64,000 nucleotides of DNA from G963676655 sp963676655 (GTDB taxonomy: Bacteria; Verrucomicrobiota; Lentisphaeria; Victivallales; Victivallaceae): NCBI GenBank assembly GCA_963676655.2, contig CAXXKX010000001.1, positions 119,733 to 183,732 on the forward strand, given 5' to 3'. The position numbers and the translations under genes are program-made. Shown piece after piece: positions 8,234 through 15,903 of this stretch (within the stretch, counting starts at the first letter, position 1; each line of letters starts with the position of its first letter). Under the pieces are notes generated by a model, which saw only the letters and a list, made by a program, of their open reading frames with translations, did no database searches and was not told where the DNA came from.

Positions 8234-10465
8234 ATGAACCCCAAAGAAACAATTATTGAAAAGAAAAACGCAATTGTAAAAAAAATTGAGAGCTATCAAG
8301 AATTTAATGATATTATTAATACTGATTTATTACTTGAGTTAAATGATATCGCAACTCAATTTGAAAAAAACGCTAATAATGCGATCGAAGAAGGCAGGCT
8401 GTTGAGAATAGGCATTATAGGTCAAATAAAACGTGGGAAGTCTTCTTTTTTGAATTCTCTTTTATTTGATAGTCAGGATGTGTTGCCCAAAGCCGCAACA
8501 CCAATGACTGCGGCATTAACCAAAATCTCTTACTCAAAAGAACCTGAAGCTATTGTAGAATTTTACAACCATGCAGAATGGGAGAATATTGAGAAAAAAG
8601 CAAGAGCTTACATTGATGCAGAGGACAAATATAAAGTTGACTTGGCAAGTTTTACACAACACACAGGAAAGAAAAATCTTTTTCCCAAAAGGAAAAAAAT
8701 TGTTTCTCCTCCAATCAAACCAGTACATAATGCAGAAGATGAAGCATGTTATGAATTACATAACATGGCAATTCAAAATGGCCTTAATGTCTCTAGCCGA
8801 CTTGGAACATCTATATCAATTAATGGATTACAAAATACATTTGATATCATTGATAAATTAAATGAATATGTTGGTGCAGATGGCAAATTTACTCCAATCG
8901 TTAAAAGCACTGAACTGAAATTGAACATTGATACACTTAAAAATATAGAAATTGTTGATACACCGGGGATGAACGACCCTATTATTTCCCGTGGTCGAAG
9001 AACTAAAGAGTTTATTGGTCAATGTGATGTTGTATTTTTTCTTAGCTTTTGCAGTCAGTTTCTAGATGAAGAAGATATGAGTCTGTTAGCTCAAAATATT
9101 CCAAGTAAAGGAGTCAACGAAATTTATTTAATAGGCTCTTTATTTGACTCTGTTATGCTGGATACCTATAAGGATTATCCTTCGATTGAAGCTTTAGTAC
9201 TAGGAGCTACCAGTAAACTGAATCATCAGGCTAATAAAAATTTTGAGAAAATTAAAGATGACTCTTATATCTCTCATGTATTAGAGAAATCTCTTCCTCC
9301 CACTTTTATTTCTTCTCGATGCCAGGATATTGTAATTCACAATGATAATTTGTCCGCTGATGAAGTTAAGACGCTTGATTTGTTAAATAAAATGTATGAT
9401 GGTTTCAATTTTTCTCAAGATGATCTAATTGCTATTGCTAACTTTTCAGCAGTTAGGGAAAAATTAAACCAGGTGAAAACTAAAAAAGATAAAATACAAG
9501 CAGAAAAATTTAGTAATGTTTTGGTAGGTTATGAGGCAGGTTACACAAACAAACTCACCAAAATAAGCGACGATATTTTACTGAAAAAAACCAACCTTCT
9601 CACGGGCGATTTAGCTTCTGTAAAAGAAACACAAGAAGCAATGATTAAAAAAATTGAATCCGGGCAAACTAAAATAGAAGGAGTTTTCGATCATCATTCA
9701 ATAAAAGCTGAAAAATCCTTAAAAAAACTAATTCTTGATATAGAAAAATCTTCATCTGTTTTTTCCCGCATTTCAAGTAAAAAGGGAAGTGAGTTAGAAG
9801 AATATCAAGAAGAATATACCCATGATAATGGTTGTGGTATATTTTGGTGGAGAAGTCTCTCAGATAATCGTTATGAGACGAGGACACGTACTGCGACGCG
9901 CTCTGTTACATATACATATGCCAATATTCAAGACGCAATTGACCTGTTAGATGAATTCGTATCTCTTACAGGTAGTAAGTTATTTGAATTGATAGATACA
10001 ATAATTGACATTATAAAATTTAGAAAGGATATTCTGAATATTACTAAGACTCTCTTTGACCTTTCGGATGAAAATTTTGATCCTGATGCCATTTTGATTC
10101 CACTCGGCAATGCAGTTGAGCGTATTACTATTCCAAATATTGAACTAGATGTAAAAAGACATAAGAAAACAATTGAAGATAAATTTACTGAAAGTCAAGT
10201 TAGGGGTGAAAAAATCGAAGAGCTTCGGAGAGAGCAGTCAAAAGTGATTAGCTTAGTTCTATCGGATATCAAAAATGAGATTGAGCGAACCCAAAACGAT
10301 ATTCTAACTAAATTATCAAAAGAGAAAATGACTTTTATTCCAATGTTGACAAAAGATTTGGCTAATGCAGTAGAAACTTTGAAGCATGATCTGGAAGACA
10401 AAACTCATTTTTTGGAAAGATATGACAAACTTCTCAAACTACTAAACCAAGATTTGAAAGCATAA
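8234..10465 (+). CDS. Dynamin-like GTPase (743 residues)
   Basis: I place the start at ATG 8234, six bases after AAGGA; a TTG three bases upstream is less likely. The G domain begins early: P-loop GQIKRGKS at residues 63-70, switch I ATPMTAALT, G3 VDTPGM (DTPG at 242-245), and LIGSLFDS where the base-specificity motif is expected. The GQxxRGKS form of the P-loop is typical of a bacterial dynamin subgroup different from the other two GTPases here. A long helical region follows, with a short basic, Thr- and Arg-rich stretch (ETRTRTATRSV) near residue 550 and coiled-coil at the C-terminus. I see no obvious transmembrane helix. It is 24 bases downstream of a TerB-like gene and 31 bases upstream of another, so all are probably cotranscribed. 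Confidence 0.8.
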   Translation: MNPKETIIEKKNAIVKKIESYQEFNDIINTDLLLELNDIATQFEKNANNAIEEGRLLRIGIIGQIKRGKSSFLNSLLFDSQDVLPKAATPMTAALTKISYSKEPEAIVEFYNHAEWENIEKKARAYIDAEDKYKVDLASFTQHTGKKNLFPKRKKIVSPPIKPVHNAEDEACYELHNMAIQNGLNVSSRLGTSISINGLQNTFDIIDKLNEYVGADGKFTPIVKSTELKLNIDTLKNIEIVDTPGMNDPIISRGRRTKEFIGQCDVVFFLSFCSQFLDEEDMSLLAQNIPSKGVNEIYLIGSLFDSVMLDTYKDYPSIEALVLGATSKLNHQANKNFEKIKDDSYISHVLEKSLPPTFISSRCQDIVIHNDNLSADEVKTLDLLNKMYDGFNFSQDDLIAIANFSAVREKLNQVKTKKDKIQAEKFSNVLVGYEAGYTNKLTKISDDILLKKTNLLTGDLASVKETQEAMIKKIESGQTKIEGVFDHHSIKAEKSLKKLILDIEKSSSVFSRISSKKGSELEEYQEEYTHDNGCGIFWWRSLSDNRYETRTRTATRSVTYTYANIQDAIDLLDEFVSLTGSKLFELIDTIIDIIKFRKDILNITKTLFDLSDENFDPDAILIPLGNAVERITIPNIELDVKRHKKTIEDKFTESQVRGEKIEELRREQSKVISLVLSDIKNEIERTQNDILTKLSKEKMTFIPMLTKDLANAVETLKHDLEDKTHFLERYDKLLKLLNQDLKA

Positions 10466-10496
10466 TGAATATTAATAGCAATGGAGCAATTTCACA

Positions 10497-11591
10497 ATGA
10501 ACAATGTACTAAAAAGTTTACAAAACTTTGTCGATGAAACGCTTATTTTGGAATCTCATCCTGTTCGTAGCAACAGCCTGGATGAGAAAGTACAGTACTT
10601 AACGGCATTAGCTTTAATTATGAACGCAGATGATGAGATGTCTCAGGACGAGAAAAAATACATCAAAGTGTTAATGAACACATTTAACCTTCCAAATGAT
10701 ATGCTAGCTGATATTGCGGAATCAGTAGTATCTCCTAGTAAAGACCTTATTACAGATATAAAAGAAATGCTTAATAATCATGAGCTACAAAAAACCTTCT
10801 TTTATGATGCGATAATGATTTCATTTCAAGATGGAGACTTTTCCAAATCAGAAGAAGATGCTGTTGAGCAATTGAGGATTATTGCAGGTGCAAATGTTGA
10901 TGATGTAAGATTTATAACAAAAGTAATTGAAGCAATTACAAGTAAAGACTTGAAAGCAATCGCAAAGCTTGGAGGACAAAAAATTTGGCAATGGAAATAT
11001 CTTTTAGATTACTATAAGATGACCAATGATTGCAAAACAATAAAAATATGTTCTCAATCAGAATTAAATGAATTGCTTAACGATGAACAATTAACATATT
11101 GTGAAGGTTTGATTAAAGCGTTTGCAAAATATGGATTGTTAGTAGATGAGGACGAGAAAGAACATTTATATATTCAAGATTTTTCATTGAAATCTTTTAA
11201 TATACTTGACCATGATAAGGCGGAGAAAGCTATTTGGCATTTTGCAAATGAGTTAAAGGTTTCAGACATTTTATTCATGTATTTCCCTCTCAATATATAT
11301 GATGAAGGTTTTATTTTTACTGAAGAAGGATTTTTTTCAAGATGTCATGACTATCCAGACAATTCGTCTGATTGGAGGACCAGTAGAAATTCCCAATTTT
11401 TATTTAGTGAACTTCCCAAACACATTGATAGTAAAATGTATATTAAGCAAGGAGATATATTAAGAGGTTGTGAAGGCATATATGTTATATTAACAAATGA
11501 ATACTTATGTAGAGTTCCTTTTACAAATTACGATAATACATTATTACTATTTGACGAAATTGCCAATTTAAGACGCAAATTTTGTAAATGA
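10497..11591 (+). CDS. TerB-like domain protein (364 residues)
   Basis: The ATG at 10497 is ten bases after GGAG. Residues about 30-140 are a TerB-like helical domain with two acidic turns, ALALIMNADDEMSQDEKKYI and DAIMISFQDGDFSKSEED, matching the paralogue at 6989 in spacing. The C-terminal 220 residues are unlike the paralogue apart from a short WKYLLDYYK segment, which parallels SHLLEYYDF there; this resembles a shared scaffold with a diverged partner-binding half. It is the last gene of the A+T-rich five-gene block. No signal peptide or membrane segment is visible, so it is probably cytoplasmic and acts on or with the preceding GTPase, which is inference from gene order. Confidence 0.7.
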   Translation: MNNVLKSLQNFVDETLILESHPVRSNSLDEKVQYLTALALIMNADDEMSQDEKKYIKVLMNTFNLPNDMLADIAESVVSPSKDLITDIKEMLNNHELQKTFFYDAIMISFQDGDFSKSEEDAVEQLRIIAGANVDDVRFITKVIEAITSKDLKAIAKLGGQKIWQWKYLLDYYKMTNDCKTIKICSQSELNELLNDEQLTYCEGLIKAFAKYGLLVDEDEKEHLYIQDFSLKSFNILDHDKAEKAIWHFANELKVSDILFMYFPLNIYDEGFIFTEEGFFSRCHDYPDNSSDWRTSRNSQFLFSELPKHIDSKMYIKQGDILRGCEGIYVILTNEYLCRVPFTNYDNTLLLFDEIANLRRKFCK

Positions 11592-11637
11592 GTAAAAGTG
11601 TAAATCTTAGTATTTAGAGATATTAATGTTATATACA

Positions 11638-11829
11638 TCAAAATACAATCGCTATGTTTTCTCTTTTGGTTATTTTGTTGCCGCATTTGGGGCATTTTGA
11701 TGGAATTTTGTTGCCTGCTAAAATGCTAAGGATGTCTTGAGAACTTTGGATTGCTGGAACTATTACTCTATCCCGCCAATTACATTTGGTACATTTTAAG
11801 TCGTATGCTTTATTTCCGGGCATTACCAT
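11638..11829 (-). CDS. Zinc-ribbon microprotein (63 residues)
   Basis: The protein carries two CxxC pairs, CTKC (residues 13-16) and CPKC (46-49), spaced as in a zinc ribbon, with a mixed hydrophobic and polar linker. On the minus strand the ATG is preceded by TAGGAT at about seven bases, a usable ribosome site. It is convergent with the TerB-like gene that ends at 11591. Small zinc ribbons of this kind are common near mobile elements and defence genes, but no specific role can be read from the sequence. It is either part of the island or of the neighbouring integration scar. Confidence 0.55.
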   Translation of the reverse strand: MVMPGNKAYDLKCTKCNWRDRVIVPAIQSSQDILSILAGNKIPSKCPKCGNKITKRENIAIVF

Positions 11830-12084
11830 AGTGAAATCCTATATTACCAGTGAGAAAATTTTTTTGATTCGATGACTCCGGTGATATTCCGGTGAAGATG
11901 GCGTTGATGGTTTGGCCTGGGATGTAGTATTGGCGATTGATTTTTTTATTTGATGTTTCGGGGATTGATGTTCGGATTTGGAATGGCTTTTTCGGTTATG
12001 GGATTAGAGAAATGAATTTTTCTTCAAAAGGGTGGTTTTTGAGGTTAATTTTTTGATTGTGCGCTTTCTTCTGGTTCACTTTGT

Positions 12085-12112
12085 CGAGGTTCGAATCCTT
12101 GCGGGACTGCCA
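12085..12112 (+). other. tRNA 3'-end fragment (T arm, acceptor strand, CCA)
   Basis: The bases read as the 3' end of a tRNA: CGAGG (12085-12089), T loop TTCGAAT (12090-12096), CCTTG (12097-12101) pairing with CGAGG through one G-U, acceptor strand CGGGACT (12102-12108), discriminator G and CCA (12110-12112). The upstream bases do not form anticodon and D arms and no AGTCCCG partner strand is present, so this is a fragment. The discriminator G and the acceptor strand would suit a tRNA-Glu type, but identity is uncertain. Integrases often use tRNA 3' ends and leave such a piece at one boundary. Confidence 0.7.
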
Positions 12113-12336
12113 TTTTTTTGTCCGTACGACGGACGGCGGTAAACTTCTTCATACTCCACTCGCAATGCTCCTTACGGAAGTAGAAAAAATACAGCCCATA
12201 GTCAACAGCAATTTTTTTCACAGGCGTAACCGCAATGATGAGAACCGATCAGAGGTTCGAGAGCGTAGCGACCACGAGCTCCTTGTGTGCGAGAGCGAGG
12301 AACGAGCGTTAATCCTTGCGGGACTGCCATTTTTTT
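12094..12336 (+). repeat. Direct repeat of 26 bp, copies 12094-12119 and 12311-12336
   Basis: Both copies read AATCCTTGCGGGACTGCCA followed by seven T residues, with no mismatch. This is the 3' end of a tRNA plus its downstream T tract, the usual core of a phage or island attachment site. A second GAGGTTCGA (12252-12260), which normally precedes this core in the T arm, is separated from the second copy by about 50 bases rich in GAGCG and CGAGC motifs, so the second copy is split inside the T loop. Confidence 0.65.
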
Positions 12337-12398
12337 ATAAGTCAAAAGTCTTCAGTCCACATTTTTCCGCAATTCTTTTGCCAGCATTAATTATCTTT

Positions 12399-13154
12399 TC
12401 AATATATTCCGTATTTATATTTGAGCCGAGTTTTTAGTGATGTGGGACATAATCGAGCTATTTCCTGCCAAAAGATTACTCTGCATCTTTTTCTTTGCTC
12501 TATATCTTTCAGGCAAATCACTGTTTCCAAGTAGCGTCTTACAAGATCCGGGCGTCGTTCATCACAAAAAAGAATATGGTCTTTTTTATGCTGCTTGGCG
12601 GCAAGAAGATTTCTGATTATCTGGTAATTGTCATATTTATTACCAACTCTTGGCAGGGCGTCAACATGAAACACTTCATCAAGATTGTATCTTTCGACAA
12701 TGGATGCTTCTCGTGAAGTGAAATCCTCTTCCGTTAATTTGGCTTCACAAAGCGATCCCGATAATTCCAAGTCAATCTCGGTCGAGTCTTCTGTGTTGTC
12801 GATTCTTTTGATTTTGGGATTGTAGCCGAATTCAATTACATCACAATCCCCAATTAATTTTTTAAAGCCTTTATACTCTGTGATATTCGGATAGCAAAAA
12901 ATATTCATGAGCAATGCATCGCTGCTGTTGGACGACTGCATTTCTTTTGCATTTTTAACTTTCGGATGGGTCTTGTTCAGGCGTTGACTCCAAATCGGAT
13001 TTCTTTTAATATTTTTGAGAGAGGCCTCATGGAAATTGCTTTCAAGATCAAGAAAAATAATTGCTGAAGCATGCTCTTCGAAATCAAACTCCTTAATATT
13101 TGCGTATGTTTTTGCAGCTTGGGTAATCAGTTGTTTTTGTTCTCCTGGTTTCAT
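12399..13154 (-). CDS. PD-(D/E)XK-like nuclease candidate (251 residues)
   Basis: The ATG at 13154 has AGAAGG five bases upstream. The middle of the protein has EFGYNPKI, then about 20 residues later EIDLELSGSLCEAKLTE, in which an acidic residue and CEAK form the D/E...ExK pattern of PD-(D/E)XK nucleases. The N-terminal part, with WSQRLNKTHPK and an ALLMNIFCYPN helix, recalls the family named PGN_0703 putative restriction endonucleases, but this is from memory and unconfirmed. It lies immediately right of the tRNA scar with its stop inside the repeat-rich spacer and is more A+T-rich than its right neighbour. A restriction or defence role is inferred. Alternative: a housekeeping nuclease-fold protein. 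Confidence 0.5.
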   Translation of the reverse strand: MKPGEQKQLITQAAKTYANIKEFDFEEHASAIIFLDLESNFHEASLKNIKRNPIWSQRLNKTHPKVKNAKEMQSSNSSDALLMNIFCYPNITEYKGFKKLIGDCDVIEFGYNPKIKRIDNTEDSTEIDLELSGSLCEAKLTEEDFTSREASIVERYNLDEVFHVDALPRVGNKYDNYQIIRNLLAAKQHKKDHILFCDERRPDLVRRYLETVICLKDIEQRKRCRVIFWQEIARLCPTSLKTRLKYKYGIY

Positions 13155-13245
13155 ATTTGCCTTCTTTGTTTCCTTATTTTTTATGGACAGTGTTATGTAG
13201 GAATGAGTTTCAAATTTGAGATTTCAAGCATAGCGGCTGAAGAAT

Positions 13246-14298
13246 TTAAAATCCAAGTTTTTTTGCGAATGCGATTGCTTCTTCGGTCGGGTCACAGAAA
13301 GGGAACCAGAAACGGGTTTGGGGGGAACTGTTTGTCAACAGGTGGTCGTAGTACTCAATCGTGGACGAAAACTCTTTGTTGTCCTGGTGGTCAAGGATGA
13401 TGTACGGGATAAATACCGTATTTTCGTTAAGGATTTCAATTTCCTCGATTCTGGTGCAGGGATAGTGGAACTCCGCAGCTTTGATCTTTGCTTTTGAATT
13501 GTATAGATTTTCCGCATGACGACCCCAATCACCACAGCAGTGGATATGAACCGCTCCGAATGCTTCGGACATTCTTTCCACATACGGCAGGCCGAACTCC
13601 TTGTATTCAGCCGCCGAGATCAATGGCATAAAGTCTTCGGTAAAACTCGCGCCAAGATCCGACGGGAAAAAAGTATAGGGCCAGATATTGCCGCAGACCC
13701 GGTTGCCGGACTCGCGTTTGAGATAGTTGAAGTAGTCGATCAGAAAATTACAGATTTGATCAAGCAGTTGATGCAGTTTTTCCGGTTCAGTATACATTGC
13801 CATCATCATTTCTTCCTGATCCATAATCAGCGATGCCGTATTCAACGTCCCCTGAAAATCCGGAGTGCGCAGCCAGAGTTTGTCTGTCTTCATGGCCGCC
13901 GATACTTGTTTGTACATGTTGATCGCGATTGCGGCGTCCATGTCCGGCGCGTCGACGGCTTTTGGTGTAATATTCATGGCTTCGTCGACTGATTTTGCGA
14001 CAGGTTCGATAAAGATATCATGGGAATCATCGTGCGGGAAAAAAGTTTTTCCGCCCCAGTATTTAGCGGTTGAAACTGTTCCGAAATCGGGAAAAAAACA
14101 AGGCATGTTGCAGCCGGGCATTTTGTCGACGGCCGCTATATTCAATGGCGCCAGCCGGCAAATTTCGTCATGATCAAAGTTCTGCCGATAATTATATTCT
14201 GATGTATTCAGCGAAAACATAACCCGGCCTTCACCGTCCCAGAAACTTTTGATCTTAGCCAAATTCGACTCATATTTTGCATTGTCGATATAATCCAT
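13246..14298 (-). CDS. Uroporphyrinogen decarboxylase-like (URO-D family) protein
   Basis: I place the start at ATG 14298, seven bases after AGGAG; the frame is open further upstream only through a TTG. This gives 350 residues, the usual URO-D family length. Visible family features are the long helical N-terminus, the HIHCCGDWGRH segment, FWFPFCDPTEEA near the end, and an Asp-rich metal/substrate face. Many members of this family in gut and marine bacteria are not haem enzymes but act in methyl transfer or in sugar and polysaccharide utilisation clusters. Nothing for haem synthesis is nearby, and the neighbours (Gfo/Idh/MocA oxidoreductase, AraC regulator, sulfatase) suggest a catabolic role. 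The exact reaction cannot be read from the sequence. Confidence 0.75.
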   Translation of the reverse strand: MDYIDNAKYESNLAKIKSFWDGEGRVMFSLNTSEYNYRQNFDHDEICRLAPLNIAAVDKMPGCNMPCFFPDFGTVSTAKYWGGKTFFPHDDSHDIFIEPVAKSVDEAMNITPKAVDAPDMDAAIAINMYKQVSAAMKTDKLWLRTPDFQGTLNTASLIMDQEEMMMAMYTEPEKLHQLLDQICNFLIDYFNYLKRESGNRVCGNIWPYTFFPSDLGASFTEDFMPLISAAEYKEFGLPYVERMSEAFGAVHIHCCGDWGRHAENLYNSKAKIKAAEFHYPCTRIEEIEILNENTVFIPYIILDHQDNKEFSSTIEYYDHLLTNSSPQTRFWFPFCDPTEEAIAFAKKLGF

Positions 14299-14740
14299 CG
14301 CTAAACTCCTGAGAAAATTCATAATTACGATTTGCCGGGGGCCGTAATAGTTGAAATTGGCCCATTCACCCGGATATGACCTCAATATAGCACTACGTTT
14401 TTTTATTTCCAGCGGGAAATATTTACCCGGCAGATGTATTTACACTTCTTGTGTTGAATAAAGTAAAAATCTTGCTGACTTCGTTATGGCACTGATAAAT
14501 AAGTTTGGCTGTTTAATTTTTTTGTAACTTTTGGTGATATTACAACGTCTAATTATAAAGATGTGCCCGGTTAAATATTTTTTTAGCATAACTGTAATAA
14601 AAATAAAAAATCAGGTGTATAGATTGTGTTATTTAGAAATAGAACTGAACAAAATTAAGGAATGGTATATGAAACAATAATCTTTCAATCGGGGGGAAGA
14701 TGTTGTTGAATCATAAATTAATTTAAAAAGGATTGTCATC
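14299..14740. other. A+T-rich intergenic region between divergent genes
   Basis: It separates the URO-D-like gene (minus) from a 33-codon microprotein (plus), so promoters for both directions are expected. I see no clear hairpin terminator, no repeat and no convincing gene. A short frame near 14667 stops after 16 codons and lacks a spaced ribosome site. Confidence 0.5.
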
Positions 14741-14842
14741 ATGACTAAAATAGATTTTACCCCGTTGGAAGCTGTTATCCTGGTAGTAGTTGCCTGTGTT
14801 GTAACTGGAGTTTGTGTTTATATCAGCGGCATAGCCGGCTGA
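14741..14842 (+). CDS. Single-span membrane microprotein (33 residues)
   Basis: ATG 14741 is eight bases after AAGGA. The product has a short polar N-terminus (MTKIDFTPLE) and one transmembrane helix of about 20 residues (AVILVVVACVVTGVCVYISG) with almost no tail. The ribosome site, the clean helix and the 35-base spacing to the next gene, also a membrane protein, make a real translated microprotein likely. It may be a small subunit or regulator of that protein. Function unknown. Confidence 0.55.
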   Translation: MTKIDFTPLEAVILVVVACVVTGVCVYISGIAG

Positions 14843-14877
14843 TTGGAGATAGCAGTCGTATATAGAGGATGTATGAA

Positions 14878-15891
14878 ATGTCTGGATTTGTGAAAATACT
14901 TTTTATCACATGCTCCCTCTATGCCCATATCGTCGTTGTTCATGCCGGGCAGGAGAGCCAGGCTGGTGCGCAAACTCTTGAAAGCATACCTGTTGAAAGA
15001 GGCTTTTTCATCTACAATGGGCGATATATACCTCCTCCATATACGATTGTATTCGACAAGAACGGTATTTCAATTAATAAATTTCCACTCTCTCCCAGGG
15101 CACAGGAATCCATTGGCTCCCAATACGAGAGTGATAATGAGTATGGACAATTTTATCTTGAACGGAATCGGCAGACTATGGTGATGTTCCTGATCGAACG
15201 TGATCTTAATGCCGACTCGTTGTTGATTATCAACCAAAGTGATCAGGCCTGCTTATTTCCTTCATATACTACTATACAAATTATGGAGATTATTGCTTCT
15301 GAAAAAAGTAACGAGGAAAAAATAAAAACTTTAATGGATATTCCGGGCCATAGTTTCGCGTCGTGGGAATGGAAACAGATAATTGCCAATATACAACCGT
15401 CTTCAACTTTGCAGGCCCGCGTTGCCACGGTGAAGGAGAAATGTGCTTATTATCGAAATAAGGATGACCAAAATGGTAGTGGCAAGTATCAAGTGCTGGC
15501 CGTGGCGGGCCTTATCCTTTCGGTTCTATCGCTTGGTATCTTATTGTCGCATCATCCTAAAAATGAAGGAACGATAAAGGGACGAAACTGTAACAGTGAG
15601 GCCGTTAAACGTGTCTGGTATGCAATATCCCTGTTCATTGCTCTTAACCTTTACGACTTAATTTCCACATTAGTGGTCATGAAAAATAATTTTGAGTTAG
15701 AGTTGAATATTATTGCGCGATCTATGCTTGGTACGCCGCTCTTGCTGGTGTGCTTCAAATTGGGCGCCTGTGGTTTAGCCGCTTTGATTATTTTGAAATA
15801 CCGGCATTACCGTTGCGCCCAGCAGGCAGCGTGGTGGAGCTGTGTGCTGTACACGGTCATCCTGTTTCGCTGGGCGACCGTGCTGATATGA
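14878..15891 (+). CDS. Exported membrane protein with C-terminal DUF5658-like domain
   Basis: I prefer ATG 14878 over ATG 14869 because GAGG (14865-14868) touches the earlier codon but is nine bases from the later one. Residues 1-23 form a signal peptide ending near VVHAG. Residues about 24-195 are soluble and probably periplasmic, with an aspartate- and glutamine-rich character and no recognised motif. A transmembrane segment follows (VLAVAGLILSVLSLGILL), and the last 90 residues contain three more helices with NLYDLISTLVV, the pattern LNIIARSMLG and a final aromatic helix, which resembles DUF5658 membrane domains. It is convergent with the oxidoreductase gene at 15904, only 12 bases away. 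Function unknown. Confidence 0.65.
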   Translation: MSGFVKILFITCSLYAHIVVVHAGQESQAGAQTLESIPVERGFFIYNGRYIPPPYTIVFDKNGISINKFPLSPRAQESIGSQYESDNEYGQFYLERNRQTMVMFLIERDLNADSLLIINQSDQACLFPSYTTIQIMEIIASEKSNEEKIKTLMDIPGHSFASWEWKQIIANIQPSSTLQARVATVKEKCAYYRNKDDQNGSGKYQVLAVAGLILSVLSLGILLSHHPKNEGTIKGRNCNSEAVKRVWYAISLFIALNLYDLISTLVVMKNNFELELNIIARSMLGTPLLLVCFKLGACGLAALIILKYRHYRCAQQAAWWSCVLYTVILFRWATVLI

Positions 15892-15903
15892 TTTGAAGTT
15901 GGA

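Larger units (their letters stand above)
11830..12398. other. Spacer with tRNA scar and decayed coding sequence
   Basis: On the minus strand about 12000-11819 reads as a plausible but start-less frame (beginning PKKPFQIRTSIPETSN), interrupted upstream by a stop; this may be a decayed gene. From 12085 the stretch holds a tRNA 3'-end fragment, a perfect hairpin at 12120-12134 (GTCCGT / ACGGAC) and a second, interrupted copy of the tRNA fragment. A 126-codon plus-strand frame covering 12057-12437 runs through these RNA-like repeats and is not a gene. Confidence 0.5.

Noticed and set aside
12085..12112. A complete tRNA gene
   Set aside because: Only the T arm, acceptor 3' strand and CCA are present; the 5' half and a matching AGTCCCG strand are missing.
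12057..12437. 126-codon plus-strand frame
   Set aside because: It crosses the tRNA fragment, the hairpin and both repeat copies, which explains the long open frame; codon use is not that of a gene.
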